A DNA stretch of 64,000 bases from CAYLLN01 sp964384375 (GCA_964384375.1 CAYLLN010000002.1:113340-177339), one strand, 5' to 3'; numbered from the stretch's first letter, positions 34,111-43,587 are shown. The notes: a model not told the origin generated them from the letters alone. Numbers and translations: made by a program.

Positions 34111-35250
34111 ATGATGTTCGGCGCACGGATTGGTTGGTTGTTTTTCCTCGCCGCCGGCATGGGTCTTATCGCCCCAGCGACCTCGTTCGGTCAGCCCTGG
34201 GCGCCCGGGAACGGCCAGCCTAATCCCTGGCAAGATCCCACGGAACGCTGGGCGAGCGAACTGGCCGAGGCGAGGGGTTGGCTCATCGTCGATGGGCAGG
34301 AGATCCCGCTCCCGTGTCGCATTGTGCTGGACGGGGACGAGTTGAAGATCAACGATCACATCGTCACTTCGAGGCTGAATCTGCCACAGCAAGCGCCCAG
34401 TGGCCAACGCGGCGATGGCAGCCGTCGCGAGGCTAAACGTGGCGAGTCGGAGGTTGGTCGTCGGCCGCGTGCCGTCACTCCGCCAGCGCGGTTCGAGGCA
34501 ATCGGCCTGGGACACGCGATCGTTCAGAATCTCGTCTCCGGCAATGTTGTTATCGCACTGGCGGGACAGCCGTTGTTGGTCGTGGCCGACGGCAAAGCGC
34601 AGTACGACTTGCTGCGGACGTTGGGAGGGGACAATCGGCCTCGCGTTGCTCCTGCGTCCTTCAACACCTACTTGCCACGCGGTTCCGACGCGCGATCCTT
34701 CGATGATTGGATCGCGTCGTTCGAGCCGTCGGCCGACTTTCGTCAGCGCGCCCTGGCGAAGGTTGACCTGTACGACGAAACCGAAGCAGCCGCGATCGCC
34801 GACATTGCGGCCACCAGGCGGCTGAATACGTTCTCGTATCCGCTTTCGGTTCTGGGCATGGTGGTCACGACGCTCGGCATCGGCCACTTGCTGACGCACC
34901 GGCCGCCAGTCGATGTCAAGCCGCTCGAAACCGACGCCAGCCCGCTCGCGCTCCGCGTGCTGAACTACTCGCTCATCCTCGTGATCATCTACTCGGCAAT
35001 TGACCTCACGTGGACGATCCTCGCCTACCAGGCCGGCGAAATGCTGGAGCTCAATCCGCTTGGCAGCCAGTTGATCCATGATCCGCTGAAGCTGATCGCT
35101 TTCAAATGTGCCGCCACGGGAATGGGTGTCGGGCTGCTCTTTTTCTTGCGGAAGTATCGCAAAGCCCAGCTTGCCGCCTGGTGGATCTGCCTGATTTGCA
35201 CGCTCGTCACGGCCCGCTGGTTGACGATGAGTCAGATGTTTGCGGCGTAG
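34111..35250 (+). CDS. Secreted or membrane protein with C-terminal TM domain, DUF5658-like
   Basis: 379 residues. ATG 34111 (or 34114) follows AGGAGG at 34098-34103. An N-terminal hydrophobic segment looks like a signal peptide. A hydrophilic, charged and Pro-rich domain (about 30-215) is followed by four TM helices: LNTFSYPLSVLGMVVTTLGI, ALRVLNYSLILVIIYSAIDL, LIAFKCAATGMGVGLLFFL and AAWWICLICTLVTARWLT. The last part resembles the DUF5658 module. Function is unknown. It is convergent with the kinase gene. Confidence 0.55.
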   Translation: MMFGARIGWLFFLAAGMGLIAPATSFGQPWAPGNGQPNPWQDPTERWASELAEARGWLIVDGQEIPLPCRIVLDGDELKINDHIVTSRLNLPQQAPSGQRGDGSRREAKRGESEVGRRPRAVTPPARFEAIGLGHAIVQNLVSGNVVIALAGQPLLVVADGKAQYDLLRTLGGDNRPRVAPASFNTYLPRGSDARSFDDWIASFEPSADFRQRALAKVDLYDETEAAAIADIAATRRLNTFSYPLSVLGMVVTTLGIGHLLTHRPPVDVKPLETDASPLALRVLNYSLILVIIYSAIDLTWTILAYQAGEMLELNPLGSQLIHDPLKLIAFKCAATGMGVGLLFFLRKYRKAQLAAWWICLICTLVTARWLTMSQMFAA

Positions 35251-35262
35251 CGATGCATCCCA

Positions 35263-36837
35263 TCACTCGCTCCCTTGGTGCTCCTCAAGAAGCTGCCGCA
35301 CCGGGACGAGGAGCGTGCTGCCGATGCGATTGAGCTCCTCGTCGCTCGCGCTTTGCAGCGTTGCCAGGCAGAGGAGGAGCGGCGTCTGGTCGCGCAGCTT
35401 GGTTCCCATTCGGTCGTACACAACCGCCATTCCCGCGATGCCGGTCAGTCGCAGGACTGGTTCCTCGTCCTTGGGGAGGAAGGATAGTTCTTGGTAGAGA
35501 TGGCGGGCTTCGTCGAGTCGTTCGGCTTTCAGGTACAGAGCTGCCAGACCGCGTTTGGTGAGCAAGGCGTGCCGCTCGTTCTCGGCGCTCGCACCGGCAG
35601 GCCAGTATTCCAGTACCGCTTGATATGCCGCTTCCTGATCTTCTTTCGCCATTTGGGCAAAGGCGTACTGCTCCTGCACACTCCCGAGCATGGGGATCGT
35701 CAACGGGCCGTCGGTCGTCGTCGCCAACAGCGGAGCGGGCCGGGAAAGAAACGCCGCCGCTGCTCCAGCCGCTGAACCGGCCGCAGCGAGCAGCGCGACC
35801 AGCACGAGCGGCGAAGCGAGCCAGCCGGCAGGAGTTCGGTTCTTTTGGCTCCGCAGGGCGAGACTGAGCTGCTGGGTCGCGGCCATGCGTCCGTCCATGC
35901 TCACGCCGCCATCGCCGGGATTCCAGCCGGGCAGATCGGCCGCCCAGTCGGGATCGAGCCCCGGAATGCTGAGCGACTTGAGATCCTTCAGCACGTCGAT
36001 CGCCCGCTGATACCGCTCCTTCGGGTCTTTGACCAAGAGGCGATGCACGATGCGGCACAGACCCGGCGACATCTCGGGAACAAGATCCTCCAGCCGCTGC
36101 GGCTCTTGCTTGAGATGCTGCACGGCCACGGCCAGAGCCGTCTCGCCGTCGAACGGCGGCCGCCCCGCGAGCATGTGATAGCTGGTGACGCCGAGCGAGT
36201 AGAGATCGCTCCGCGGATCGACTTCCTTCCCCTCGACCTGTTCGGGGCTCATGTAGAGCGGCGTCCCCATCGTGATGCCGACCTGCGTGAGGTTGAGGGC
36301 TTCGCCGGCCTGAGCGACGCGGGCAAGGCCGAAGTCGGCCACTTTCACCTCGCCCGCCGCGGTGATCATGATGTTTTCGGGCTTGATGTCGCGGTGCGTG
36401 ATGTTCTGCTCGGCCGCTTTGTGCAGGGCCGACGCGACCTGACGCAGAACGTTGGCCGCTTGCGGCGCGTCGAGACCGTGGCCGAGCCGCGTAAGCAGCT
36501 GCTTCAGGTTCTGGCCGGGAACGTACTCCTGCGCGATGTAGTGCCAGCCGTCGATGTTGCCCACTTCGTGGATGGCGACGATGTTGGCATGGACGAGCTT
36601 GGCAGCCGCTTGCGCCTCGTGATGGAAGCGGCGGACGTAAGCCTCATCCCCCGCAAGTGAGCTGCGGAGCACCTTGATCGCCACCTGCCGGCGAAGCGAA
36701 AGCTGTTCCGCCAGATAGACTTCCGCCATGCCGCCGCGTCCCAGGCGGCGAAGGATTTGATAGTCCCCTAGACGCCGGCCGACGAGATCGGGCTCGGGGC
36801 GAGCATCGACAGGCGGGGCTGGCGTAGCGGAGGTCAT
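35263..36837 (-). CDS. Ser/Thr protein kinase with membrane-anchored C-terminal domain
   Basis: 524 residues. An intact Hanks-type kinase: GRGGMAEV (33-40), VAIKV with Lys55, HRDIKPEN (148-155), ADFG (167-170), GTPLYMSPEQ and RSDLYSLGV. After the kinase domain a single TM helix (about 340-366) leads to a C-terminal extracytoplasmic helical domain (TPR-like, RGLAALYLKAERLDEARHLY). This architecture is typical of planctomycete PknB-like kinases that sense the envelope or outside signals. No associated phosphatase is visible. Confidence 0.93.
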   Translation of the reverse strand: MTSATPAPPVDARPEPDLVGRRLGDYQILRRLGRGGMAEVYLAEQLSLRRQVAIKVLRSSLAGDEAYVRRFHHEAQAAAKLVHANIVAIHEVGNIDGWHYIAQEYVPGQNLKQLLTRLGHGLDAPQAANVLRQVASALHKAAEQNITHRDIKPENIMITAAGEVKVADFGLARVAQAGEALNLTQVGITMGTPLYMSPEQVEGKEVDPRSDLYSLGVTSYHMLAGRPPFDGETALAVAVQHLKQEPQRLEDLVPEMSPGLCRIVHRLLVKDPKERYQRAIDVLKDLKSLSIPGLDPDWAADLPGWNPGDGGVSMDGRMAATQQLSLALRSQKNRTPAGWLASPLVLVALLAAAGSAAGAAAAFLSRPAPLLATTTDGPLTIPMLGSVQEQYAFAQMAKEDQEAAYQAVLEYWPAGASAENERHALLTKRGLAALYLKAERLDEARHLYQELSFLPKDEEPVLRLTGIAGMAVVYDRMGTKLRDQTPLLLCLATLQSASDEELNRIGSTLLVPVRQLLEEHQGSE

Positions 36838-37026
36838 CGCGTAGGACCGGACGGTTGCTGCCGGGGAGGGGCGCGGCGTGGGCGGACGTTCATTCTACCC
36901 TGCCCATGGGCGGAAGGTTGCTCTCAGGCTTAAGAACGAGTCGCCAGAGCCCAAATTGCGGCGGAAGGGACTTGGCAGATGTGGGCCAGAGGCTGTCACG
37001 GCTCCGTAGTTTCCAGCGGATTCCAC

Positions 37027-37470
37027 TTACTCCGCCGCCACCTGCACTTTTGCGAATCCTGCCACTCGCGACAGGTCCAGCACGTCGATCACGTCCCCCA
37101 GGGGGACTTCTCCGTCAGGATGAATCACGAGCGGCGCAGCGCGCTGGATGCCGGCGATCTTCACCAAGAGCGAACGCAATTCGGCCCGCGACGCGAGCGG
37201 GGCCTCGTTCACTCGCCAGGCCGGACCGGTTGGCGTCGAAAGCACCCGCACGACGATCGGATCGAAGTCGGCTGCTGGGGATTGCGTGTCCGCTGTTGCT
37301 GGCCCGACTCCCTGGGCCACAGAGAGTTCACTCGGCAGCATCTTCTCGGCGACAGCGAAGCTAGAGGTCCAAATGAAATAGACCATCAGCAGGAAGACAC
37401 AGTCGATCATCGGCGTGAGCTGGAGGTCGACGCCCTTCTGCCGATCACGAAATGGGGAAGGCCAACGCAT
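37027..37470 (-). CDS. ExbD/TolR-family biopolymer transport protein, first
   Basis: 147 residues. It starts with a basic stretch, then DLQLTPMIDCVFLLMVYFIWTSSF, the single ExbD/TolR TM with its conserved Asp (PMID), followed by a periplasmic domain. It would form a proton-driven complex with an ExbB/TolQ partner not seen here. The stop of the upstream gene overlaps its start by 1 bp (TGATG), so both are translated together. The start chosen is ATG 37470; an open frame continues upstream into the other gene. Confidence 0.85.
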   Translation of the reverse strand: MRWPSPFRDRQKGVDLQLTPMIDCVFLLMVYFIWTSSFAVAEKMLPSELSVAQGVGPATADTQSPAADFDPIVVRVLSTPTGPAWRVNEAPLASRAELRSLLVKIAGIQRAAPLVIHPDGEVPLGDVIDVLDLSRVAGFAKVQVAAE

Positions 37471-37898
37471 CAGGGACTCTCCTCGCGCGGCGTGACGCCA
37501 TATGTCACATTCCAAATGCCAACTTGCGTGCAGGCCCGCATGACCGGCTCGACCAGGCGATACGGAACGCTCCGGTCGCCTCGAATGCGAACTTCGAGGT
37601 CGCTGCCATGCTCCGACTTTCGCTGGCCCAGGAGCACAATCAGCTCCTCGGATGTCATCCGGCGGTTGATCGCCAGCAGTGTCCCATCGGCCAGCACATT
37701 GACGACGACTCGCGGCCGCTCGTCGGTGGGAGTGGGCTGGCCGCTCTCGGCCACGGGCAGCGGCAGGGCCAAGTGCGTCTCTTGGCGGGCGAGGTGGCTC
37801 GACAGGAGGAAGAAAATGATGAGCTGAAAGACAACGTCGATCATCGGCGTCATATTGAAGCCGACGTCGCTGCTCGTTGCCCGCGTGGGAATCCGCAT
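37470..37898 (-). CDS. ExbD/TolR-family biopolymer transport protein, second
   Basis: 142 residues. Opening MRIPTRATSSDVGFNMTPMIDVVFQLIIFFLLSS carries the ExbD TM and the proton-path Asp. The periplasmic domain is VVVNVLADGTLLAINRR, typical. Start ATG 37898. It is the first gene of the two, so the pair is the usual ExbD-ExbD heterodimer set-up. No ExbB/TolQ is in the window. Confidence 0.85.
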   Translation of the reverse strand: MRIPTRATSSDVGFNMTPMIDVVFQLIIFFLLSSHLARQETHLALPLPVAESGQPTPTDERPRVVVNVLADGTLLAINRRMTSEELIVLLGQRKSEHGSDLEVRIRGDRSVPYRLVEPVMRACTQVGIWNVTYGVTPREESP

Positions 37899-37982
37899 GT
37901 CGCTATGGTAATGCCTCCGCTCGCGTGAAGCATGTGTCAGGATTGGCACGGACGTTGCACCGTTAGGCGACGAGGTGTTTCG

Positions 37983-38007
37983 ACTGCCACTTGACTTAAG
38001 TGGCAGT
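37983..38007. repeat. 10-bp inverted repeat in divergent promoter region
   Basis: ACTGCCACTT (37983-37992) and AAGTGGCAGT (37998-38007) are perfect complements with a 5-nt loop. It lies between the ExbD pair and the metallopeptidase gene and could be an operator or a dispersed repeat. Confidence 0.55.
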
Positions 38008-38085
38008 CCGGCAAGAGTTTACAAGATTGAACTCCGCGGCCAGCAGGCAAGATTGCCCTGGCCCTCGCGAATCACTGAGAAAACG

Positions 38086-38775
38086 ATGTTCCTTTACGAC
38101 TTCTACCTGCTCCTATTTACCGCACCCGCCATCATCCTCTCGCTCATCGCGCAGTGGATGGTCAGCTCGGCGTATGCCCGCGGCATGCAGCAAGGCTCGC
38201 GGTATTCCGGCTTTGCAGCGGCGCGGCGGATTCTCGACTCGTCGGGGTTGGGGAACGTGCAGATCGAGTCGGTCCCCGGCCACATGTCGGACCACTACGA
38301 CCCGCGCGCGAAGGTGCTGCGGCTCTCGAACGATGTCTATCACGGCCGCACGCTCACGTCGGTTGGCATTGCCGCTCACGAAGCAGGGCACGCGATTCAG
38401 GACGCCGTCGGCTATTTGCCGCTGGTCGTCCGCAACTTCGCGGTGCCGGCGGCGAGCTTCGGCAGCAGCGCGGGAATCATTCTGCTCATCCTGGGCGTGG
38501 CGCTGAACTTCAAGTGGCTCTTGCTCCTTGGCATCGCCGTCTTCAGCGGCGTCGTGTTCTTCCAAGTGGTGAATCTGCCGGTGGAATACAACGCGAGTCG
38601 CCGGGCGAAGGCGCTGCTCATCGAAAACGGCATCGTCGATGGTTATGAGATGGGGCCCGTCAACAGCGTGCTCAACGCGGCGGCGCTCACGTACGTTGCG
38701 GCGACGCTCCAAGCGGTGTTGACGCTCGTGTACTACATCTTCCGGTACATGAGCCAGCAGCGTCGAGCATATTAA
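38086..38775 (+). CDS. Zinc metallopeptidase, YugP-like family
   Basis: 229 residues. It has a TM start (LLLFTAPAIILSLIAQW), the zinc site HEAGHAIQD around residues 99-107, TM segments (FGSSAGIILLILGVALNF, LLLGIAVFSGVVFFQVV) and a C-terminal TM. The zinc-site plus TM arrangement is that of the YugP/DUF2268-like membrane metallopeptidase group. Start ATG 38086. It is convergent with a pair of unknown genes; the last codon overlaps the next gene's end by 4 bp. Confidence 0.88.
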   Translation: MFLYDFYLLLFTAPAIILSLIAQWMVSSAYARGMQQGSRYSGFAAARRILDSSGLGNVQIESVPGHMSDHYDPRAKVLRLSNDVYHGRTLTSVGIAAHEAGHAIQDAVGYLPLVVRNFAVPAASFGSSAGIILLILGVALNFKWLLLLGIAVFSGVVFFQVVNLPVEYNASRRAKALLIENGIVDGYEMGPVNSVLNAAALTYVAATLQAVLTLVYYIFRYMSQQRRAY

Positions 38776-39113
38776 GGCGTTTCAGCTCCGTTTGCCCTGT
38801 CAGCTTCATTCACGGCGGGGCGAACAATTTCCCCGTGAGAATTCATCACGCCGATCTCTGTCGCCGCCAGACGCAGTGCATCGTCCAGCGTTTCTTTGTT
38901 CGTCACCGCGATGAATCGCTGGCCACCGAGCTGCTTTAGATGCTCAAGTCCTTCCATCAAGGTCGCCGAGGTTTCGACGGCGATCGTCCGATCCGGGCCT
39001 CGCAGCAGCGTCGCGGCCCCAGTCCCCTGATCGATAACGACGCTCGCTCCGAACTTCGTGGCAAGCCGTCGAACCGTGGCCGTATGAGCTTTATTGGGCA
39101 CGGTTGGCGACAC
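38772..39113 (-). CDS. Small soluble protein, unknown; paralogue of the next gene
   Basis: 113 residues, no signal or TM. It shares with the next gene the order NKAHTATxRRL, VETxATL, FxAxTNxES/ET..DAL and TEIGVMNxxG, so they are diverged tandem duplicates. The pattern, with an alternating alpha/beta look, is not a family I can name. It may fold as a small alpha/beta sandwich. The start is taken as ATG 39113; the second copy is separated by 25 nt on the same strand. Confidence 0.55.
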   Translation of the reverse strand: MSPTVPNKAHTATVRRLATKFGASVVIDQGTGAATLLRGPDRTIAVETSATLMEGLEHLKQLGGQRFIAVTNKETLDDALRLAATEIGVMNSHGEIVRPAVNEADRANGAETP

Positions 39114-39138
39114 CAGGCCGTTTGCGACACCAGCGGAG

Positions 39139-39438
39139 TTAGCCGACGGCTTCTTTCACGACATCGCCGCGGGGATTCATGACGCCGATCTCCGTTGCCT
39201 TGGTGAGCAAGAGGGCGTCGCGGACCGATTCCTGATTCGTCATGGCCACAAAGCGGCGGTGGGCGGGGGCGTGCTCGAGCTTGCGAACACCGTCAGCTAG
39301 CGTGGCCAATGTCTCCACCTCGATGATCAAATCGCGCCCTTCCGGGTCGCTCCCGGCAAGGTCATACGCCTGGCACGCCTGCACGCGGTAACGTTCGGAA
39401 AGACGTCGCAAAGTGGCTGTGTGAGCCTTGTTCGCCAT
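39139..39438 (-). CDS. Small soluble protein, unknown; paralogue of the previous gene
   Basis: 99 residues with the same motif order as the 38772..39113 gene (MANKAHTATLRRLSERY, VETLATL, FVAMTNQESVRDAL, TEIGVMNPRGDVV). It is transcribed first, and the two are presumably a two-gene operon. Function is unknown. Confidence 0.55.
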   Translation of the reverse strand: MANKAHTATLRRLSERYRVQACQAYDLAGSDPEGRDLIIEVETLATLADGVRKLEHAPAHRRFVAMTNQESVRDALLLTKATEIGVMNPRGDVVKEAVG

Positions 39439-39597
39439 CTGCCTGACCCCCGATCATCGACACGACGCTCGCCCTACCAGCACTAGGCAACCGGACCGGA
39501 TTTCTTCCGCGGCTTTTTCTGTGAAATTGCCTCCTTGGCTTTACATCCGCTGGTGCCAGCAGCACAATTGCGGCCGCACCTTGCGTCCGAGACGATT

Positions 39598-40233
39598 ATG
39601 GCTACCCATCCCGCATCCACCGGCAATTCGCTCTGTCCCGATTGCGGTGCGCAGGTGCAGCCGACGGCCACGGCGTGCTGGCTCTGTCAGAAGCCGCTAG
39701 CAAGCCAAGCGGAGATCGTCGAAGCCGAGATTGTCGAACCCACGCCGCCGCCAATCATTCCGGCCTGGGAGCAAGCCCGTCGCCAAGCCAGTCCGTTGCA
39801 GTTTTCGCTCGAATCGCTGATGCTCGTCATCACGCTCGTGGCGGTTTGCCTGGGGATGATCGTCGCGATGCCGGGCGTGGGCGTGCTCGTCGCCATCGTG
39901 GCCGCCCCGGCACTCGTTCGCACGCTGATCGCCGGCTTTCAGCAGCGAGCGGCAGGCACACAGATGACCCTCAGCGAGAAGGCACTCACGTTTCTGGCCT
40001 CGACCGGCATCACGATGGCAGTGCTCGCCGCCGGCGGAACAGCCTTCGCCTCGGCCTGTTTCGCGTCATGCCTTGTGGCGTTGGGTGTGAGCAGTGCCAC
40101 GAATCCTCGTGGCGGATTCAACGAGGACTGGCTCATCTATGCGGTGCTGGGCTTCTCGTCGCTCGTCGGCCTGGCCACAACGATTTGGCTTTTCTGGCTG
40201 ATGCGGCCACAGCACTTCGGCAGACGACCGTAA
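39598..40233 (+). CDS. Membrane protein with N-terminal zinc ribbon
   Basis: 211 residues. The start ATG 39598 leads straight into CPDCGAQ and CWLCQ, a zinc ribbon, then an acidic Pro-rich linker and several TM helices (LESLMLVITLVAVCLGMIV, VGVLVAIVAAPALVRTLIA, ALTFLASTGITMAVLAAGG, ASCLVALGVSS, AVLGFSSLVGLATTIWLF). A regulatory or scaffolding membrane role is possible; the family is unknown. Confidence 0.55.
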   Translation: MATHPASTGNSLCPDCGAQVQPTATACWLCQKPLASQAEIVEAEIVEPTPPPIIPAWEQARRQASPLQFSLESLMLVITLVAVCLGMIVAMPGVGVLVAIVAAPALVRTLIAGFQQRAAGTQMTLSEKALTFLASTGITMAVLAAGGTAFASACFASCLVALGVSSATNPRGGFNEDWLIYAVLGFSSLVGLATTIWLFWLMRPQHFGRRP

Positions 40234-40254
40234 GGCTACGACAGGCACCCGACA

Positions 40255-41145
40255 TTAATTCGCCAGCGGCAGATATTCCTTCCCGATCTTCACCGCGACC
40301 GTGCCGATCGGGAAATAGCCGACGCTGATCTGAGCCACGTGCGTGAGCAGGTCGTAGGCCCGCCAGCGGTTCCAGCGATAGTCGGCTTCCATCCACTGAA
40401 TAAGCCGCGAGAACGCCTCAGCGCTCGCTCGCTCCATCGGGCAGCCGGTCGCCACCGTCATGATCTCGGTCGGCGTTTCGATCCGCACGCCGGGAATCTT
40501 CTTCCCTTTCACGAGGTTGACCGTGATCGTCGATTCAGCCGGCATTTCGAGCCCCGCAGCCGAAAGCTCGCCGTGCCCCATCGCCGCGTGCGCGTCGCCC
40601 AGATAGAGATAGCCACCCGGCACGAAGACCGGCAGATAGACGATGCTGCCGGGGCGGACCTCGATGATGTCCATGTTCCCGCCGTGTGGACCAGCGGGGC
40701 CGGTAGTTGGCACGCCCGTGTCCGGCGCGGTCCCCATGCAGCCAAGCATCGGCTGATACGGAATCGTCAGCCGATCACTCCAATAGATTTTGCCGTCCCG
40801 AATCGGGCAGACGTGCGTGCCGTGCGGCGCATCGGTCCCCAGCCACTGCGACAGCGTGTGCAGTTCGGGAATCCGCGTCGCACATTGGCCGATGAGCGGC
40901 TTGATCTCGTGGATCGTCACCGCCAGCGTATCGCCCGGTTCGGCCCCTTCGATCCAGATCGGCCCGGTTTGCGGATTACCATGCGGCCGCTTCGTCCGGT
41001 CGCGGCGGTCGGCATCGGTCCGAATCTGCCCGCTGAAGGCGTCCTCGCTTTCGACAACGATTGTTTCCCCGGACTCGATCCGCAATCGCGGCTCGTTGTG
41101 GCGGGAGAATTCGTAATACAGCGGACCGATGGGAAGGCGTTTCAT
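40255..41145 (-). CDS. Acetamidase/formamidase family protein
   Basis: 296 residues. Family features: GPIWIEGAEPGDTLAVTIHEI, NMDIIEVRPGSIVYLPVFVPGGYLYLGDAHAAMGHGE with the amidase-type Gly/Asp/His pattern, and a late GTVAVKIGKEYLP. Enzymes in this family hydrolyse acetamide or formamide to the acid and ammonia in the cytoplasm. The true substrate is not known. It stands alone near the 39598 gene, convergent with it. Confidence 0.87.
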   Translation of the reverse strand: MKRLPIGPLYYEFSRHNEPRLRIESGETIVVESEDAFSGQIRTDADRRDRTKRPHGNPQTGPIWIEGAEPGDTLAVTIHEIKPLIGQCATRIPELHTLSQWLGTDAPHGTHVCPIRDGKIYWSDRLTIPYQPMLGCMGTAPDTGVPTTGPAGPHGGNMDIIEVRPGSIVYLPVFVPGGYLYLGDAHAAMGHGELSAAGLEMPAESTITVNLVKGKKIPGVRIETPTEIMTVATGCPMERASAEAFSRLIQWMEADYRWNRWRAYDLLTHVAQISVGYFPIGTVAVKIGKEYLPLAN

Positions 41146-41215
41146 GCCGAGCAGGATAGCCGACGAGCGGCCGGGATTCGACTCCTAACCGCTCGCATTA
41201 GACATTGGTCGCCGG

Positions 41216-41776
41216 CTACTTCTCCCCCTTTATCCGCTGCAGCTCAAATTTGCTCGTGAACTTATCCTGATGCGCCACGACGAACCGCTGCAGATCAGCT
41301 GTCGGCGCTGTGACCAGCTTGCTCCCATTCATCGTCGCAAACTTCAGCTCCTGCGGATGCTCAGCCAGATATTTGTCGAGCCACTGGAAGTCGATTGCCG
41401 CGAGTTCCAGATTCGGCTCGGTCCGCCGCACGCGATAGACGGTATGGATCGGCACGAGATGGAACTGATAGAACGCGCTGTTGTCGGACGGCATCGCCTC
41501 GGGGAACAGATTGAGGAACAGCGTCCCATCGAGATTGGCCAGATGCGCCCGAAAGACGCCCTGCTTTCCTCCCTCGTCGGTATAGACGAGGCGGTACGAG
41601 TTCGCTCCCCCCTCGCTAAACTCCCAGCGGGCCGTCTTCCCCGGCTCCCCCCAGACGCCGAGCGCCTGGCGATCGAAGACCAGATCCTTCTCGGTATAGA
41701 CCGGGTTGAGCGAGGGGATGCATCCGACCAGCGTGGTCAGGGCAACCAGACATCCGCACAAAAATGGGCTTTTCAT
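41216..41776 (-). CDS. Lipoprotein, unknown function
   Basis: 186 residues. A lipobox LVGC (about residues 16-19) follows a short hydrophobic start, so the protein is probably a lipid-anchored periplasmic or outer-membrane protein. The rest is soluble with a Trp/Tyr-rich core (FSEGGANSYRLVYTDEGGK) and no recognised family. ATG 41776 gives the signal peptide; a longer frame starting at 41857 lacks one. Confidence 0.6.
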   Translation of the reverse strand: MKSPFLCGCLVALTTLVGCIPSLNPVYTEKDLVFDRQALGVWGEPGKTARWEFSEGGANSYRLVYTDEGGKQGVFRAHLANLDGTLFLNLFPEAMPSDNSAFYQFHLVPIHTVYRVRRTEPNLELAAIDFQWLDKYLAEHPQELKFATMNGSKLVTAPTADLQRFVVAHQDKFTSKFELQRIKGEK

Positions 41777-41976
41777 GGTCGAGTCCTCCACGGAATTGGT
41801 GTAACTGCCACTTCGAGAGGCAAATGGGATACCGAAGCAACGTAATCCCTCAACCACAACGAATACGGTGAAACGGCGGGATTTCGTCCGATTCGCTCAA
41901 GAGATTTTGCGTTCTGTGCGGGCCAAAACCGCGCGGACCGGGCGGATACGCACACCCGCCGCGCATCGAACCCCGA

Positions 41977-43587
41977 CTAAATTGCTTTGATCGGCTTATC
42001 GGAGCGATCGACGATCAGGTTACGAATCGCACCAAGTAGCATGCTCAACTGTCGATCGCGCGGCTGCTCGGTATCGAGCATGATCTGTGGCACATCAGCC
42101 GGCCACGCCTCCCACCGGGCTTTTTGGATGGCATGCATTTCGGGTCGAGCCTCGGAAGCGTCGCTGCCGGTAGCCAATCGCCTTGCGATGCGCTCCGCGG
42201 CAATTGCGGCCGAGCAAACGCACTCGACCGCCAAGAAGTGGCCGCGCGGATGATCAACGAGCGACTGCGCGCGGCGAATACCTTCGATCGTCGAGAAGGT
42301 CCCATCGAGCACGACGCTGATTCCTTGGCGGTGCAGTGCTGCCGCTCGCAGCAAGAGATCGTCATACACTCGCCGGCGAGACTCGGCCGAGTAGATTCCC
42401 GCATCGACTGCAGCGTCGTTCCGCTGGTTGTCAAACAGCTCCTGTCGCACGACGTCCGTTCGCAGCAGTTCTGCACCCAAAGCATCCGCGACCGCGGTCG
42501 CTACAGTGGTCTTGCCCGTTCCGGCCAGCCCTCCCACCACGACGACGAGCGGCGTGAGCCACGGCAGTACATACCGATCGGCCCAATCTAAGTGCCGGAG
42601 CGACTCAGCCACCACCTCCTGTTGCGATTGACCCGTGAGCTGATCGGCCCGCAGTGCCGCCACCTTTGCCCGCACGCACGCGCGGTATGACTTGTAAAGC
42701 GCGAGCAACACCGGCGGAATTCGATCGCCGCTTTGCTCCTTGTACGCTTTCAGCAACTGCGGGCCGACCCATTCCGCCCCGAGAAAATCGCACTCAGCAG
42801 CGAGAAACGCCAATTCGTCGGCCACATCGATGGTGCGGAACTCCTTGTTGAATTCGATGCAATCGAAAATCGCGTTCTCTTCGCCCAGACGCCCATCGGC
42901 CAGGCAGATGTGTTCCGGCCGCAGATCGCCATGCCCCTCGACAATTCGCCCGGCCGCTACACGCTCGTCGAGCAACTCCGGCGACAGTGCGAGCATCTGC
43001 ATCTGAAAGCCGTGAACCCGCTCGACGACGCCTTGCGGCAGATGGTGCCGCACGACGAGCAGTTCATCGCGATTGCCGCGAACGTGGGCCGTGTAGCGGT
43101 CGCGATACTGTGCCGCCGAGATCGGTAGCGGCTGCAGCGAGCGGTAGAACTGCACCAGCGTTACAGTCAGTCGGTCGATATGCGCCGCAGTGAGGCGGCC
43201 GTTGCGATGCAGCGCATCGAGCATCTGCTCGGCTGGCAAGCGGCGCATGACGACCAGCCAATCAATCACATCGCCCGCGCCGCCAATCGCAAGCGATCCG
43301 TCCGTCGCTTGCACGATCGGAGCCACGTCCAGATACGTCCGCGGCGCGAGTCGGAGATTCAGCCGCAGTTCTTCGCGACAGGCGTGTTCGCGCTTGGCGA
43401 GCGACGAAAAATCGAGGAAGTCATACCGGACCGGCTTCTTCAGCTTGTAAACAAGATCGTCAACCAGGAAGACGTGCGAGATGTGCGTTTCGACATGCTC
43501 CACGCGCGCGGGACTGTGCGGATATGCCGCAGGCGTCGCCAGCCAGCGAGCGAGTTCCCGCACATCAATCGGTTTCGCGCTTGGCAT
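41977..43587 (-). CDS. Bifunctional APH-like/P-loop ATPase protein
   Basis: 536 residues. The N-terminal half is a kinase-fold phosphotransferase: VYKLKKPVRYDFLDFSS, then VEGHGDLRPEHICL, the catalytic loop equivalent, and EFNKEFRTIDVADELAFL, as in aminoglycoside phosphotransferases. The C-terminal part carries GGLAGTGKTTVATAVADAL around residue 353 (Walker A of the AAA_33/zeta-kinase-like fold) and a later helical segment. The fusion is a known arrangement in bacteria, with unknown substrate. The gene is separated from the ADH gene by a divergent promoter region. Confidence 0.85.
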   Translation of the reverse strand: MPSAKPIDVRELARWLATPAAYPHSPARVEHVETHISHVFLVDDLVYKLKKPVRYDFLDFSSLAKREHACREELRLNLRLAPRTYLDVAPIVQATDGSLAIGGAGDVIDWLVVMRRLPAEQMLDALHRNGRLTAAHIDRLTVTLVQFYRSLQPLPISAAQYRDRYTAHVRGNRDELLVVRHHLPQGVVERVHGFQMQMLALSPELLDERVAAGRIVEGHGDLRPEHICLADGRLGEENAIFDCIEFNKEFRTIDVADELAFLAAECDFLGAEWVGPQLLKAYKEQSGDRIPPVLLALYKSYRACVRAKVAALRADQLTGQSQQEVVAESLRHLDWADRYVLPWLTPLVVVVGGLAGTGKTTVATAVADALGAELLRTDVVRQELFDNQRNDAAVDAGIYSAESRRRVYDDLLLRAAALHRQGISVVLDGTFSTIEGIRRAQSLVDHPRGHFLAVECVCSAAIAAERIARRLATGSDASEARPEMHAIQKARWEAWPADVPQIMLDTEQPRDRQLSMLLGAIRNLIVDRSDKPIKAI

